Made by a program: the position numbers and the translations under genes
Source: an uncultured Prevotellaceae bacterium
GTDB taxonomy: Bacteria; Bacteroidota; Bacteroidia; Bacteroidales; Bacteroidaceae
Assembly (NCBI GenBank): GCA_900316285.1
Contig: ONCG01000008.1
Coordinates: forward strand, 62,001-126,000
DNA: 64,000 nucleotides
Reading direction: 5' to 3'
The notes under the pieces: model-generated
The model's database searches: none
What the model saw: only the letters and a program-made list of their open reading frames with translations
Told to the model about the DNA's origin: nothing
Shown here: positions 1 to 8,800 of the stretch, one piece after another
How positions within the stretch are numbered: the stretch's first letter is position 1
Layout of the letters: every line of letters begins with the position of its first letter

Positions 1-1
1 C

Positions 2-895
2 GGCATGACGTTCGAGGGTCCTTATAATCGCGGCTACTTCTGCTCGAATCGTGGCGACGGCCGCGGCTGGGACCATATTTACAGCTTCGAAAACCCAGAG
101 ATTGTACAGGCCATCAAGGGTTGGGTCTACGAGATGGACGGCTACGAGCTCACCGCTGCCGAGGTGCACCTTGTTGGCGACGACGGCACCAACGAGACGC
201 TCTCCGTGCGCAGCGACGGTTCGTTCACCTATGTGGTCACGCCTGGCGTGAGCTATGTGATGCTTGCCACCTGTAAGGGATTCCTCAATCACAAGGAAGA
301 ACTGTGTGTGGAGCAGGCCGAGGAATCGGAGGAGTATGTGCTACAGTTCCCGTTGGCTTCAATCACGGCACCCGTGCTCATCGACAACATTTTCTATGAC
401 TTCGACAAGGCTACACTGCGTCCAGAGTCCACACAGGCACTCGACGAATTGGTGAACCTGCTGAACGAGAATCCCAATGTCACTATCGAACTTTCTGCCC
501 ATTGCGACTACAAAGGTCCTGCTGCCTACAACAAGCGATTGTCGCAGCGGCGTGCTGAAAGCGTGGTGAACTACCTCATCGAACACGGCATCGCTGCCGA
601 CCGCCTGACGCCTGTTGGCTATGGTAAGGAGAAACCGAAGAAAGTGAATAAGAAAGTCGTGGCAAAGCATAAGTTCCTAAAGGAAGGCGACGTGCTCACC
701 GAGGAATTCATCCAGAAGCTAAACGAGAAAGAACAAGAGGAGTGCAACCAGCTGAACCGACGTACGGAGTTCACCGTGTTGCGCACCACTTACGGAATGT
801 TCGACGAGAAGGGACAGCTGAAGGAACTACCTAAGCCGAAGAAGAAAGAGGAAACCCTCGACGACGACGATGGCTACGACTATTTCATCGAGTAA
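2..895 (+). CDS. OmpA-family envelope protein, C-terminal part (5' end outside window)
   Basis: The frame is open to the left edge, so only the last ~297 residues are seen. Visible order: the end of a PD40/WD40-like propeller blade (GYFCSNRGDGRG), a carboxypeptidase-regulatory-like beta domain (about residues 38-115), then an OmpA peptidoglycan-binding domain (about 124-262) with IFYDFDKATLRPES and LSQRRAESVVNYL, and a Lys/Asp-rich tail. Propeller, regulatory-like domain and OmpA domain in this order match PorE-type periplasmic proteins, which anchor the type IX secretion machine to peptidoglycan. The N-terminal TPR and lipobox that would settle this are missing, so PorE is only a suggestion; other Bacteroidetes OmpA lipoproteins have the same plan. 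The internal ATG at position 5 is not a credible start because it falls within the propeller. Confidence 0.9.
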   Translation, partial: GMTFEGPYNRGYFCSNRGDGRGWDHIYSFENPEIVQAIKGWVYEMDGYELTAAEVHLVGDDGTNETLSVRSDGSFTYVVTPGVSYVMLATCKGFLNHKEELCVEQAEESEEYVLQFPLASITAPVLIDNIFYDFDKATLRPESTQALDELVNLLNENPNVTIELSAHCDYKGPAAYNKRLSQRRAESVVNYLIEHGIAADRLTPVGYGKEKPKKVNKKVVAKHKFLKEGDVLTEEFIQKLNEKEQEECNQLNRRTEFTVLRTTYGMFDEKGQLKELPKPKKKEETLDDDDGYDYFIE

Positions 896-948
896 GAAGT
901 TGAGAAAAAAGTCGAGTGTGTATTTATAATAGAGAAGGGAGGCATTAT

Positions 949-1090
949 GTTGTCCCCTCCTTCGGGAAGGAGGGGCAAGGGGTGGTAGCGACTATGAAGG
1001 GTTGACTTTTCTAAATCTTTGATTTAAATAGGTAATATCATTATTTTTCTCTACCACCCCTAACCCCTCCTCCCAGGAGGAGGGGACAAC
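949..1090. repeat. 142-bp palindromic element, C/G-rich arms
   Basis: Two 40-bp arms (949-988 and 1051-1090) are near-perfect reverse complements, separated by 62 bp of AT-rich DNA. Each arm itself holds a small hairpin (CCCCTCC, loop, GGAGGGG) followed by GGGGTGG. The same arm type occurs inside rsmF (3984-4107), tatD and other places in this window. It lies between the convergent OmpA-family and DUF5056 genes, so it could also act as a terminator for both, although no clear T-run follows. Confidence 0.85.
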
Positions 1091-1121
1091 TGGTAGCGTC
1101 TTAACATTGGTTATTTCATTC

Positions 1122-1502
1122 TTATCTCCAGAATGCTTTCCTGTCGGCCATGATGTTCCATGCCACCAGAATCGAGCATACCGTCATGGCAGCCAGAATC
1201 ATGAGGGGCGATGTACCGGTGAGGTCGACCGATGAGAGGAAGCCTCCGATGTTGCCAAATGCATTGAAGAGCAGGAGCTTCAGCTGTGCGAGGCCGTCGG
1301 CCCATATGAAGAACACGATGCCCAGCAGCGAGCAAACAAGTGTCCAGATGCGATTCAACCGCACCGACCGCGAAGGCAACTGCTCCATCACTCGCTGCGA
1401 GAAGCCGTCGTCGCAGATTTCCTGTCTGTTCTCATCGAAGAACATTGCCACGAGTTCGTCGTCGCTCAGGAACTGATTGTTATCAAACGTCTCTTTCTCC
1501 AT
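1122..1502 (-). CDS. Small membrane protein, DUF5056-like, putative partner of the adjacent ECF sigma factor
   Basis: A 126-residue protein with an acidic N-terminal region (LSDDELVAMFFDENR) and two hydrophobic segments at about residues 52-68 and 99-117. The N-terminal motif and membrane anchors resemble the DUF5056 family of Bacteroidetes. It is the last gene of a minus-strand group after an ECF sigma factor. That position and a soluble N-terminus with membrane anchor suggest an anti-sigma factor, which is inference only; no zinc-binding anti-sigma motif is seen. Two mini-hairpins separate it from the sigma gene. Confidence 0.7.
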   Translation of the reverse strand: MEKETFDNNQFLSDDELVAMFFDENRQEICDDGFSQRVMEQLPSRSVRLNRIWTLVCSLLGIVFFIWADGLAQLKLLLFNAFGNIGGFLSSVDLTGTSPLMILAAMTVCSILVAWNIMADRKAFWR

Positions 1503-1530
1503 AACTCTTTCTTTTTTTAATCATTGTAAC

Positions 1531-1570
1531 GGCGCATAGCGCCTTTGAACCTTGAACGTCGCGAAGCGAC
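1531..1570. repeat. Two mini-hairpins between DUF5056 and sigma genes
   Basis: GGCGC-ata-GCGCC (1531-1543) and GTCGC-gaa-GCGAC (1558-1570) are joined by a short ttgaac-type linker. The stems differ but both are perfectly paired, the same style as the hairpin ladders at 41367 and 51807. Confidence 0.7.
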
Positions 1571-1584
1571 TCTTGATGACGACC

Positions 1585-2118
1585 TTATCTGTAGCCGTTT
1601 TTCTTCAGATACATAGCGAGTTTCTGTTTGCCACGCGACAGATGGCTCTTCACCGTGCCTTCGGCCATATCGGTGATTTCGCTAATCTTGTCGATGGACT
1701 GACCTTCCATGAGCTGAAGTGTGATGCAGGTGCGCTCGGCTGGTGAGAGGATGGCAAGTGCCTGCTGCAGGTCCATGCGCAACGAGGCATCGCCGTTCGA
1801 GGTCTGGCGCAAGGCCACAGCCTGGTCAATCTGCTCTGTCACCTTATGCGAACGTGTGTAGTCGTAGAACACATTGTAAGCAATGCGGTAGAGCCACGTA
1901 GAGAAGCTCGATGCCCCGCGGAACTTCGCAATGTTCAGGTATGCCTTCACGAAGGTATCCTGTGCCAAGTCATCGCTCAGCTGGCTGTCGCCTCCTGTCT
2001 GGTTCAGAAAGAAACGGCGCACAGGCGACTGGTACTTCACAACAAGCTGGTCGAAGGCCCGCTTGTTGTGAAACACCGTCACTTGTGTTAGCAGAGAGAG
2101 TTCACTTGAATCTACCAT
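1585..2118 (-). CDS. ECF-type RNA polymerase sigma factor
   Basis: A 177-residue sigma-70 family protein of the extracytoplasmic-function class. Region 2 is at about residues 25-92 with the core-binding motif DDLAQDTF (49-56); region 4 is at 124-168 (LSPAERTCITLQL and the helix-turn-helix SEITDMAEGTVKSHLSRG). No regions 1 or 3 are present, as expected for this class. It directs core RNA polymerase to a small set of promoters, usually for envelope or stress genes. It lies between the DUF6249 gene upstream and the DUF5056 gene downstream on the same strand, with gaps of about 60 and 80 bases, suggesting one transcription unit. Targets cannot be read from the sequence. Confidence 0.93.
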   Translation of the reverse strand: MVDSSELSLLTQVTVFHNKRAFDQLVVKYQSPVRRFFLNQTGGDSQLSDDLAQDTFVKAYLNIAKFRGASSFSTWLYRIAYNVFYDYTRSHKVTEQIDQAVALRQTSNGDASLRMDLQQALAILSPAERTCITLQLMEGQSIDKISEITDMAEGTVKSHLSRGKQKLAMYLKKNGYR

Positions 2119-2177
2119 GGCTGTCTACTTACCGCTCTTTCGTTATCACGTTTTTACGGAATACCGATTATTTGGAA

Positions 2178-2888
2178 CTACACTTTATCCTGGAAGTTAT
2201 CTCGGTTTTTCTTCGTCGACGACCGTGCAATCATAATCTGGCCGATGCCGTAGCAAAGCACAAGGAGGCCGATACCCGTGAGCATGTCTGAACCCCAGAT
2301 GCCAAACATCAGTGCCATGCCAATACCAATCCAGATGTTTCGAATGCCGCGGCGGCGCAAGTATTCGTCGCTCTGCTTGTCGACGGCCATCAGTTCATCG
2401 GGAATGGGCTGTCCCGTCTCCATGGCCTTCTCTGCCAATGTCACCCTGTCGTTATGCTCTCTGACAAGATAGCGCAACACGAGGATAATGATGATGAACG
2501 GGGCAAGGAGCACCAGCAAGATAATTGACAACACCAGGATGGCGATAAGCACACCCACCGTGCCTCCCAGGACTCCGACCGATCCTCCGATGAGCGACTC
2601 CAGCCACGAGGGCAAGTCGTCGAAACCGAAAAAGTCGGGGTCGTGGCTCACTGTAGTGGTGGTTGTCACGGCCTGGCTGTCGTCGAGAGCGTCGTCGGCC
2701 ACGCTCGTTGTGTCAGAGAAAGCCTCAATGCCTTCATCGGCATTAGCAGCATCATCAACCTGAGCCATTGCAGTAACAGTGTCCTTAACGGCAGTTGTCA
2801 CGTCATGATGGCGATGCTTCGGTTGAGCGTCGATGCACATGGTGCCCAGTGCGAACATCAGTGCGAAGATGGCGATTTTCTGTTTCAT
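2178..2888 (-). CDS. Membrane protein of the DUF6249 type with signal peptide
   Basis: The protein starts MKQKIAIFALMFALG, a signal peptide ending near CIDAQ; an in-frame ATG six bases earlier (2894) is an alternative. A Thr/Asp-rich stretch follows, then a long hydrophobic segment (about residues 110-140, LIAILVLSIILLVLLAPF), an amphipathic region (LVREHNDRVTLAEKAMETG) and two C-terminal membrane segments with Gly-rich faces. The C-terminal half matches the DUF6249 family, often found with ECF sigma genes in Bacteroidales. Function unknown; the link to the sigma factor is by position. Confidence 0.72.
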   Translation of the reverse strand: MKQKIAIFALMFALGTMCIDAQPKHRHHDVTTAVKDTVTAMAQVDDAANADEGIEAFSDTTSVADDALDDSQAVTTTTTVSHDPDFFGFDDLPSWLESLIGGSVGVLGGTVGVLIAILVLSIILLVLLAPFIIIILVLRYLVREHNDRVTLAEKAMETGQPIPDELMAVDKQSDEYLRRRGIRNIWIGIGMALMFGIWGSDMLTGIGLLVLCYGIGQIMIARSSTKKNRDNFQDKV

Positions 2889-2998
2889 ATTCATTTTCGT
2901 TTTTAAAATTTTCAACTTAAAGACTCTTTCTTCTGAGCTTTTTACATCCTTTTGACGCAATCAACACGGAATTAGTTGCAAAGTAACAATTTTTTTTT

Positions 2999-3006
2999 TA
3001 CTTTTG
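2999..3006 (+). promoter_or_regulatory. Bacteroidetes -7 element for the rsmF-like gene
   Basis: TACTTTTG matches TAnnTTTG and lies 22 bases before the rsmF start, after a run of T. An opposite element for the DUF6249 gene (GTTACTTTGC on the minus strand near 2978-2987) makes this a divergent promoter region. Confidence 0.6.
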
Positions 3007-3028
3007 CAAGTGAAAAAGAAAAATCATC

Positions 3029-4360
3029 ATGCAACTACCAGAAGAATATAAGGTACGCACGCGTAAGCTCCTGGGTCCGGAACGCTTCGAGCAATACCTG
3101 CAGGCATTCCAGCAGGAGGCGCCCGTGAGCATACGCCTCAACCCTGCGAAGACTGCAGGAATGAGCGTGGCAGGCGGCGAGCATGTGCCTTGGTGTCGCG
3201 ATGGCTACTACCTGACGAGCCGTCCCAACTTCACCTTCGACCCCTTGTTGCATGCCGGATGCTACTATGTGCAGGAAGCCTCGTCGATGTTCCTCGACGA
3301 AGTGTTGCGGCAATGGCTGCCCAAGCTATTCGCTTCCGACGATTCGCAATCCACGCAGGAACCCACCATAGGCCCCCTGCTGGCCCTTGACCTTTGTGCT
3401 GCACCTGGTGGAAAGTCGACGCTGCTGCGATCGGCACTGCCCGAAGGGAGCACGCTTTTCTCAAACGAACCTAACCCGAAGCGGGCGAGCATCCTTGCTG
3501 AGAACATTGCAAAGTGGGACTGGCCTGGCTGTATCGTCACCAATAACTACCCGCGCGACTACCGCAAGTCGAAGTTGCTGTTCGACGTGGTGCTCTGCGA
3601 CGTGCCCTGTTCGGGCGAAGGCATGTTCCGAAAGGACGAGGCCACCATTGGCGAATGGAGTCCTGCGAATGTTGAGAAGTGCTGGCAGCTGCAGCGCGAC
3701 ATCGTCAGCGATGCATGGCATTGCCTGCGCGAAGGCGGACTCATGATCTACAGCACCTGCACCCTTAACACCCAAGAGAACGAGGAGAACATCCAGTGGA
3801 TGCAGCAGGAGCTCGGTGCCGAAGTGCTGCCCGTAGAGACACAGGCCGACTGGCACATCACCGGCTCACTGCTACCCAGCTTCACATCGCCCGTTTATCG
3901 CTTCATTCCCGGTGTCACACGGGGCGAAGGGTTGTTTATGTGTGCGATGAGGAAGCCTGCAAAGGGCAGACCCACCACATACAGACCCACCCCCCTGCCC
4001 CTCCCTGTGAGGGAGGGGAGTAAAATGCCCAGTAAGCTAAAGGTTCCCAACACCCTGAAGACTGTATCTACTCCCCTCCCTCACAGGGAGGGGCAGGGGG
4101 GTGGGTCTTCTGGAGGTGGGTCTCCAGTCTCCCTCTCCTACCCTCAAGCCATCAGCTTCCTGCGACGCGAAGCGCTTGTGCTACCTGCTGAAACGCCACG
4201 CGGCATTGTTGCCGTCAGCTATGAGGGACACGTGCTTGGCTACGTCAAGAACATCGGCAACAGAGCCAACAACCTATACCCCAAGGAGTGGCGCATCAAG
4301 AGTACTTATGTACCCGACACGTCTCCGCAAATTCTCACAATGGATGATTTGAAACTATAA
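3029..4360 (+). CDS. rsmF: RsmF/NOL1-NOP2-Sun family rRNA cytosine-5 methyltransferase with an in-frame palindromic insertion
   Basis: A SAM-dependent RNA m5C methyltransferase expected to act on 16S rRNA. The Rossmann SAM motif is LDLCAAPGGKSTLL (about residues 119-132); CDVPCSGEGMF (about 190) has the motif IV cysteine and STCTLNTQENEEN the motif VI cysteine of this family. After the catalytic domain there is a low-complexity insertion (about residues 319-365, rich in Pro, Gly and Ser) encoded by the palindromic element at 3984-4107; the C-terminal RsmF domain resumes at about 371 (QAISFLRREAL). The frame is intact, so the protein is probably made with a ~45-residue linker. It is monocistronic with its own promoter. 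The exact target base cannot be deduced. Confidence 0.9.
   Translation: MQLPEEYKVRTRKLLGPERFEQYLQAFQQEAPVSIRLNPAKTAGMSVAGGEHVPWCRDGYYLTSRPNFTFDPLLHAGCYYVQEASSMFLDEVLRQWLPKLFASDDSQSTQEPTIGPLLALDLCAAPGGKSTLLRSALPEGSTLFSNEPNPKRASILAENIAKWDWPGCIVTNNYPRDYRKSKLLFDVVLCDVPCSGEGMFRKDEATIGEWSPANVEKCWQLQRDIVSDAWHCLREGGLMIYSTCTLNTQENEENIQWMQQELGAEVLPVETQADWHITGSLLPSFTSPVYRFIPGVTRGEGLFMCAMRKPAKGRPTTYRPTPLPLPVREGSKMPSKLKVPNTLKTVSTPLPHREGQGGGSSGGGSPVSLSYPQAISFLRREALVLPAETPRGIVAVSYEGHVLGYVKNIGNRANNLYPKEWRIKSTYVPDTSPQILTMDDLKL
3984..4107. repeat. Perfect 39-bp inverted repeat element inside rsmF
   Basis: Left arm 3984-4022 and right arm 4069-4107 are exact reverse complements over 39 bases, with a 46-base centre. 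Each arm contains the nested hairpin CCCCTCCC-tgtga-GGGAGGGG. The arm design matches the intergenic element at 949-1090, so this is a mobile or formerly mobile repeat now lying in frame in a coding sequence. Confidence 0.93.
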
Positions 4361-4410
4361 ACTAGACGCTCGACCCGCAGGGGCGCTTTCGTAGCGCAGC
4401 GGAGAAAGAA

Positions 4411-4526
4411 CTCGAAACTCGAAACTTGAAACTTGAAACTATAAACTTGAAACTATAAACTTGAAACTATAAACTTGAAACTATAAACTCGAAACTATAA
4501 ACTCGAAACTATAAACTTGAAATTGA
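4411..4526. repeat. 14-bp tandem repeat before thyA
   Basis: About six to seven copies of a 14-base unit, consensus CTTGAAACTATAAA (some with CTCG), end three bases before the thyA start codon. The repeat therefore forms most of the thyA leader. No recognisable TAnnTTTG element is seen inside it. Copy-number change would alter the spacing before thyA. Confidence 0.9.
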
Positions 4527-4529
4527 AAT

Positions 4530-5351
4530 ATGAAACAATATCTTGACATCCTAAATCGTATCCTCACAGAGGGTGCCCAGAAGGGTGACCGTACAGGCAC
4601 AGGAACCCTAAGCATCTTCGGCACGCAGAGCCGTTACAACCTCGACGACGGCTTTCCTCTGCTCACCACGAAGAAACTGCACCTGAAGTCAATCATCTAC
4701 GAACTGCTCTGGTTCCTGAAGGGCGACACCAACGTCAGATACCTGCAGGAACACGGCGTGCGCATCTGGAACGAATGGGCCGACGAGAACGGTGAGCTCG
4801 GTCCCGTCTATGGGCACCAATGGCGCTCATGGCCTGACTATGATGGCGGCACCATCGACCAGATACAGATGGTACTCGACCAGTTGAAGAAGAATCCCGA
4901 CTCGCGTCGCATGATTGTCTCGGCATGGAACGTTGCTGAGGTGAACGACATGGCGCTACCTCCCTGCCACACCATCTTCCAGTTCTACACTGCTCCCATC
5001 ACCACAGCCGACGGCCGACCGACGCGACGACTGTCGCTGCAACTCTACCAGCGCTCGGCCGACACCTTCCTCGGCGTGCCGTTCAACATTGCCAGCTATG
5101 CCCTACTGCTACAGATGATGGCACAGGTGACAGGCTATGAGGCCGGCGATTTCATCCATACAACGGGTGACACACACCTCTACCTGAACCACCTCGACCA
5201 AGCCCGTCTGCAACTCACGCGTGAGCCTCGCCCACTGCCCCGCATGCGACTGAACCCCGACGTGAAGTCACTCTTCGACTTCCAGTACGAAGACTTCCAG
5301 CTCGAGGACTACAATCCCTGGCCACACATCAAAGCCGACGTTAGCGTCTAA
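4530..5351 (+). CDS. thyA: Thymidylate synthase
   Basis: Converts dUMP to dTMP using methylene-tetrahydrofolate in the cytosol. The 273-residue protein aligns over its length with ThyA (264 residues in E. coli). It has [11 protein letters not shown] near the N-terminus, the phosphate-binding [12 protein letters not shown] and the catalytic cysteine in [11 protein letters not shown] at residue 146, the same number as in E. coli. The end ([16 protein letters not shown]) is typical. folA, which makes its cofactor, lies 5 kb downstream, separated by repeats and an opposite-strand protease gene. Confidence 0.97.
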   Translation: MKQYLDILNRILTEGAQKGDRTGTGTLSIFGTQSRYNLDDGFPLLTTKKLHLKSIIYELLWFLKGDTNVRYLQEHGVRIWNEWADENGELGPVYGHQWRSWPDYDGGTIDQIQMVLDQLKKNPDSRRMIVSAWNVAEVNDMALPPCHTIFQFYTAPITTADGRPTRRLSLQLYQRSADTFLGVPFNIASYALLLQMMAQVTGYEAGDFIHTTGDTHLYLNHLDQARLQLTREPRPLPRMRLNPDVKSLFDFQYEDFQLEDYNPWPHIKADVSV

Positions 5352-5353
5352 GT

Positions 5354-5590
5354 CCCAAAAGCAATGTAGTTGGCCCCCAAAAGCATTGCAGTTGGAGCCT
5401 AAAAGCAATGCAGTTGACCCCCCAAAGCAATGCAGTTGGAAGCCAAAAGCAATGCAGTTGGAACGCAGAAGCAATGCAGTTAGGACGCGAAAGCAATGTA
5501 GTTAGAGCGCAAAGGCTATGTAGTTGGAACGCAAAGGCTATGTAGTTGGAACGCAAAGGCTATGCGGTTGGAATTCAATGGCATGTAGGG
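5354..5590. repeat. Array with exact 22-bp period (10-11 units)
   Basis: The core AAAGCAATGCAGTTGG recurs with the GC of the core at 5361, 5383, 5405, 5427, 5449, 5471, 5493, 5515, 5537, 5559 and 5581, always 22 bases apart. The core (GCAATG or GCTATG, then t/cAGTTgG) is conserved and the flank between cores varies. There are no unique spacers of CRISPR length and no cas genes. It begins just after the thyA stop and runs into the GTAGGGACGCG palindrome at 5583. A second array with the same period and a related core is at 41512-41700. Confidence 0.93.
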
Positions 5591-5672
5591 ACGCGGCGTG
5601 CCGCGTTTTTGGCGGGGAAAAGCTAAAGAGGAAAAGCTGGTTCCAGTAACGCGGCACGCCGCGTCCCTACAT
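5583..5672. repeat. GTAGGGACGCG palindromic element, copy 1
   Basis: Arms 5583-5607 and 5648-5672 are perfect 25-bp reverse complements. Each arm is itself nearly palindromic (GCGGCGTGCCGC). The centre contains GGGGAAAAGCTAAA, also present in the copy at 41737-41812. Confidence 0.92.
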
Positions 5673-5765
5673 TTTAATCGCCGAATGACTGATAAGGAAT
5701 AAGCTGCCCGACGGCAGTTGCTGAAACCACTGCACCTACCTAAAAAGGAAACAAGACAACAAAAT

Positions 5766-5796
5766 AAGCCCTCGGACTGCGGGAGTCAGAGGGCTT
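5766..5796. terminator. Hairpin terminator, probably bidirectional
   Basis: AAGCCCTC (5766-5773) pairs with GAGGGCTT (5789-5796), with an inner GACT/AGTC pair; T-rich DNA follows on both strands. It lies 100 bases after the C10 protease stop on the minus strand. Confidence 0.7.
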
Positions 5797-5839
5797 TTCT
5801 CATTGATAACCAACACGTTGCTTATCTCACAACGATTTT

Positions 5840-5886
5840 GAACTTCGTTCGAGTTCGTTCACGCTCGGAAGAACTCGAACGAGTTC
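5840..5886. repeat. Inverted repeat just after the C10 protease gene
   Basis: 5840-5860 and 5868-5886 (GAACTCGAACGAGTTC core) are imperfect reverse complements with a 7-base loop, 10 bases past the stop codon of the minus-strand gene. It may be an RNA-stabilising 3' hairpin. Confidence 0.6.
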
Positions 5887-5896
5887 AGTTCTTCTC

Positions 5897-8800
5897 TCAC
5901 TTAATCACGACCTTCTTTCCGTTGCGGATGTAAACACCCTTGGGAAGTTGAGAGGTTGAGGACTCAGCATTTTTCACCTTGCGGCCCTGCAGGTCGAAGG
6001 TGGAACCATCGGCAGTGCGGGCACGCTGGAGGTCGACACCACTGGGATCGTCCTCAATGGTGAGCACACCAGCAACATACTCGAAGACGTAATTCTGGGC
6101 TTCGGCACCCGAGACGCGAATCTCGTACTCGCCAGCCGGACTGGTCTCCGTTGCATCGCACTCAATGACAGGTTGCTTCGTGAGCACATCCTCAGCCTTC
6201 TCACGGTTGCGGAAGGAGCGGTAGGTGAGTTCGAATTCAGGATTGGGCTCACCATACTTACGAGTGTAAGACTTCGCAGTAATGGTGACTGGTGCCGGCT
6301 CAACGATGAGCTTCGGAGCAATATACTCTACGTTGGGTGTGGTGATGGTGCCTGAGAAGATCTCTACATCGTAAGTGCCAACAGGTGCTGTAGCATCTAT
6401 GGTGTGATAAATCGCGAACTCTGGCTTACCATTGACAGGCGCACCTTCTACCTTATACTTGAACGCAGCGTTGTTACGACCATACTGACGAACCTGATCC
6501 TCACCACGCACAACAGGTTTACCCGTGAATTCCTCGTAGCTGAAGCGGCTCCAGTACTCGTCGGCTTGATAGGTTTCCAGCGCATCCTTCGGCACAAACA
6601 CCGTTGCGGAGCGCTGCAGCGCCGATGCGCTAGCAACGATGGGCGATGTGGCCTTTGGCAAAGCAACATACTTCAGGTTGCTGCAGCTGTTGAAGGCATT
6701 GGCACCAATCTCCTTGATATTGTCGGGAATATAGAGCGAAGTGAGAGCCGTGCAATTCTGGAACGCATTGTCGGGAATCTGTGTGAGCGACGTGAAATAC
6801 TGCAACTCGTCGAAGCTGTTCATCATGCAGCGACGGAAGATGGTACCGATTGTCTTCACGGCAGCAGCCTCCTCGAGGCTAAGCTCACCATCGTCATTGT
6901 CGTCCCAGTTGTTGACACAAGTGGTCTTGGTGACATCGTGAACGAAGTCGATGTAGTGAAGCTTGCTGCGCAGCGATGTGATGGCGGCGGCAATCTCCTC
7001 CCTCGTGCTCTCGAGATTATCGTAGACCGCCTGTTCAGCCGTTGCCTCGATGCCTTGCTCGTGAGCCGCGTCGAGCAGTTTCTTTAACTCCTTTGCCTGA
7101 GCCAGATCTTCTTGTGCATCTTCCAAAACTAACCTATAGACAAATCCCCATTGGCAATTTTTCTCATTTCCTTCATACTCTACATCGTAGTAAACACCGT
7201 CGGTAGGCTGAGCATATTGGCTGGCGTGGTTGCTCTGTGTGCCAAGATAGCGGCCTTCCTGATAGCTGGGATCGTTGGAGGGAACCTGCAGGGTGTAGAC
7301 GAAATTATCAGTCCCATTGTCAATGAGATTCACTTTCCAATAAGCCTTCGATGATAGTGTGCCATCGACGAAGCAAGCCTTCACACCTTCACCAACCTGC
7401 GAATCGGTGTCGGTACGGAAGAGTGTGTTGTTGGTGCGTCCGGTTTCGAATGCCTGAAGATAATAGACACCCTCGGGAGTATTGTCTGGATGATAAAGAG
7501 CATAGAGAGTGGGCTTGGTGCCAACGACGGCCTGTGTGCCATAGGCTTCACCTGCCGTGAGATACTTACCCGTACCAAGGTTATAGACATAGACCATCTG
7601 TCCTTCATCAATCGACCAGGATGCAGGCTCACCCAACGCGCGTACCTCTTTAATAGTGCCAAACTCACCCCAGACAGGAGCTGCGGCATAGGCATCCTTG
7701 CTGCCCTGAGGCACGAAGAGCGTTACCGACTTCAGGTCGACACCGCGGAAGACGTTCTCGCCCAGCGCGATGGCCTCGGGATTGGCATTGCCCACGGTGA
7801 ACGACTTCAGGCTCGTACAACCGGCAAAGGCCTGAGTGCCTATCGATGACACGAAGTGCGGCAACTCGATTTCGGTGAGCGACACATCGCCGGAGAAGGC
7901 ATAGGAATAAATTATAGTGACGGCCTCGGGCAACACCACGCTCTTCAAGTTCGGACATTCGGCAAGTGCATAATAGCCAATTGTAGAAAGATTGGTGAAG
8001 TACTGCAGTTCGTCGAAAGAGTTGATGCCGCTACCATAGAAGACATAACCGAGGTCGGTGATCATTGATGCCTCGGCACGGCTGATCTCGTTATTCACAT
8101 CGATGTCCCAGTTGGCAACGCAGGCATCGTAGACCTGGTCGTCGGCAAAGTTGATGAAGCCGAGCTTACGGCGCAGCATGCGCTGTGCCTTCTTCAGGTC
8201 GTCGAGGGTGCTCTGCATATTGTCGAGCACATCTTGTTCCATGGAAGTATCGAGGTTTCTCGTGTTTGCCAGGTTGATGAGCTCCTGCAGGCGGGTGGCT
8301 GCATTGTAAGTGCCATAAACGGCCTCGTAGTCAACAATTGCCCACTGGCAGTTCTCCTCGTTGCCTGTGTAGCTGATGTCGTAGTAAGCACCATAGGTGG
8401 GCTTGGCATACTTGCTGGCATGAGAGGTGAGGACGCCGAGATAGCGACCGTTGGCATAGTCGGCCGACGACGTTGGCGGCTGGAAACGGTAGTAGTCGCC
8501 AACGGCTTCCACGGTCCAATAAGCGGTCTCGCCCAGGAATCCGTCGACGAAGCAGGCCTTCACACCATTGCCGACGGTGTTGTCGCTGTTGGTACGGAAG
8601 AGCACCTTGCCGGTCTTACCCGTGTCGTCGGAATACAGATAGTACGTGCCACTGGGCATCGACTTATCCTGCTTGAGCATAAAGAGCATGGGGGCATCGT
8701 CGACAATGGCCTGTGTGCCCCAAGCCTCTCCCTTGTTCAGGAAGCGCTTCATACCTACGTTGTAAAGGTAAACCTTACGATCGGTGACGAGCTTTGAGAA

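Noticed and set aside
5268-5556. Small minus-strand genes over the 22-bp array (NCIAF/QLHCF-rich frames)
   Set aside because: They are by-products of the periodic DNA, switch frames with the repeat and have no promoter.
5354-5590. CRISPR array
   Set aside because: The period is 22 bp in total with no unique spacers of useful length, no constant full repeat, no leader and no cas genes.
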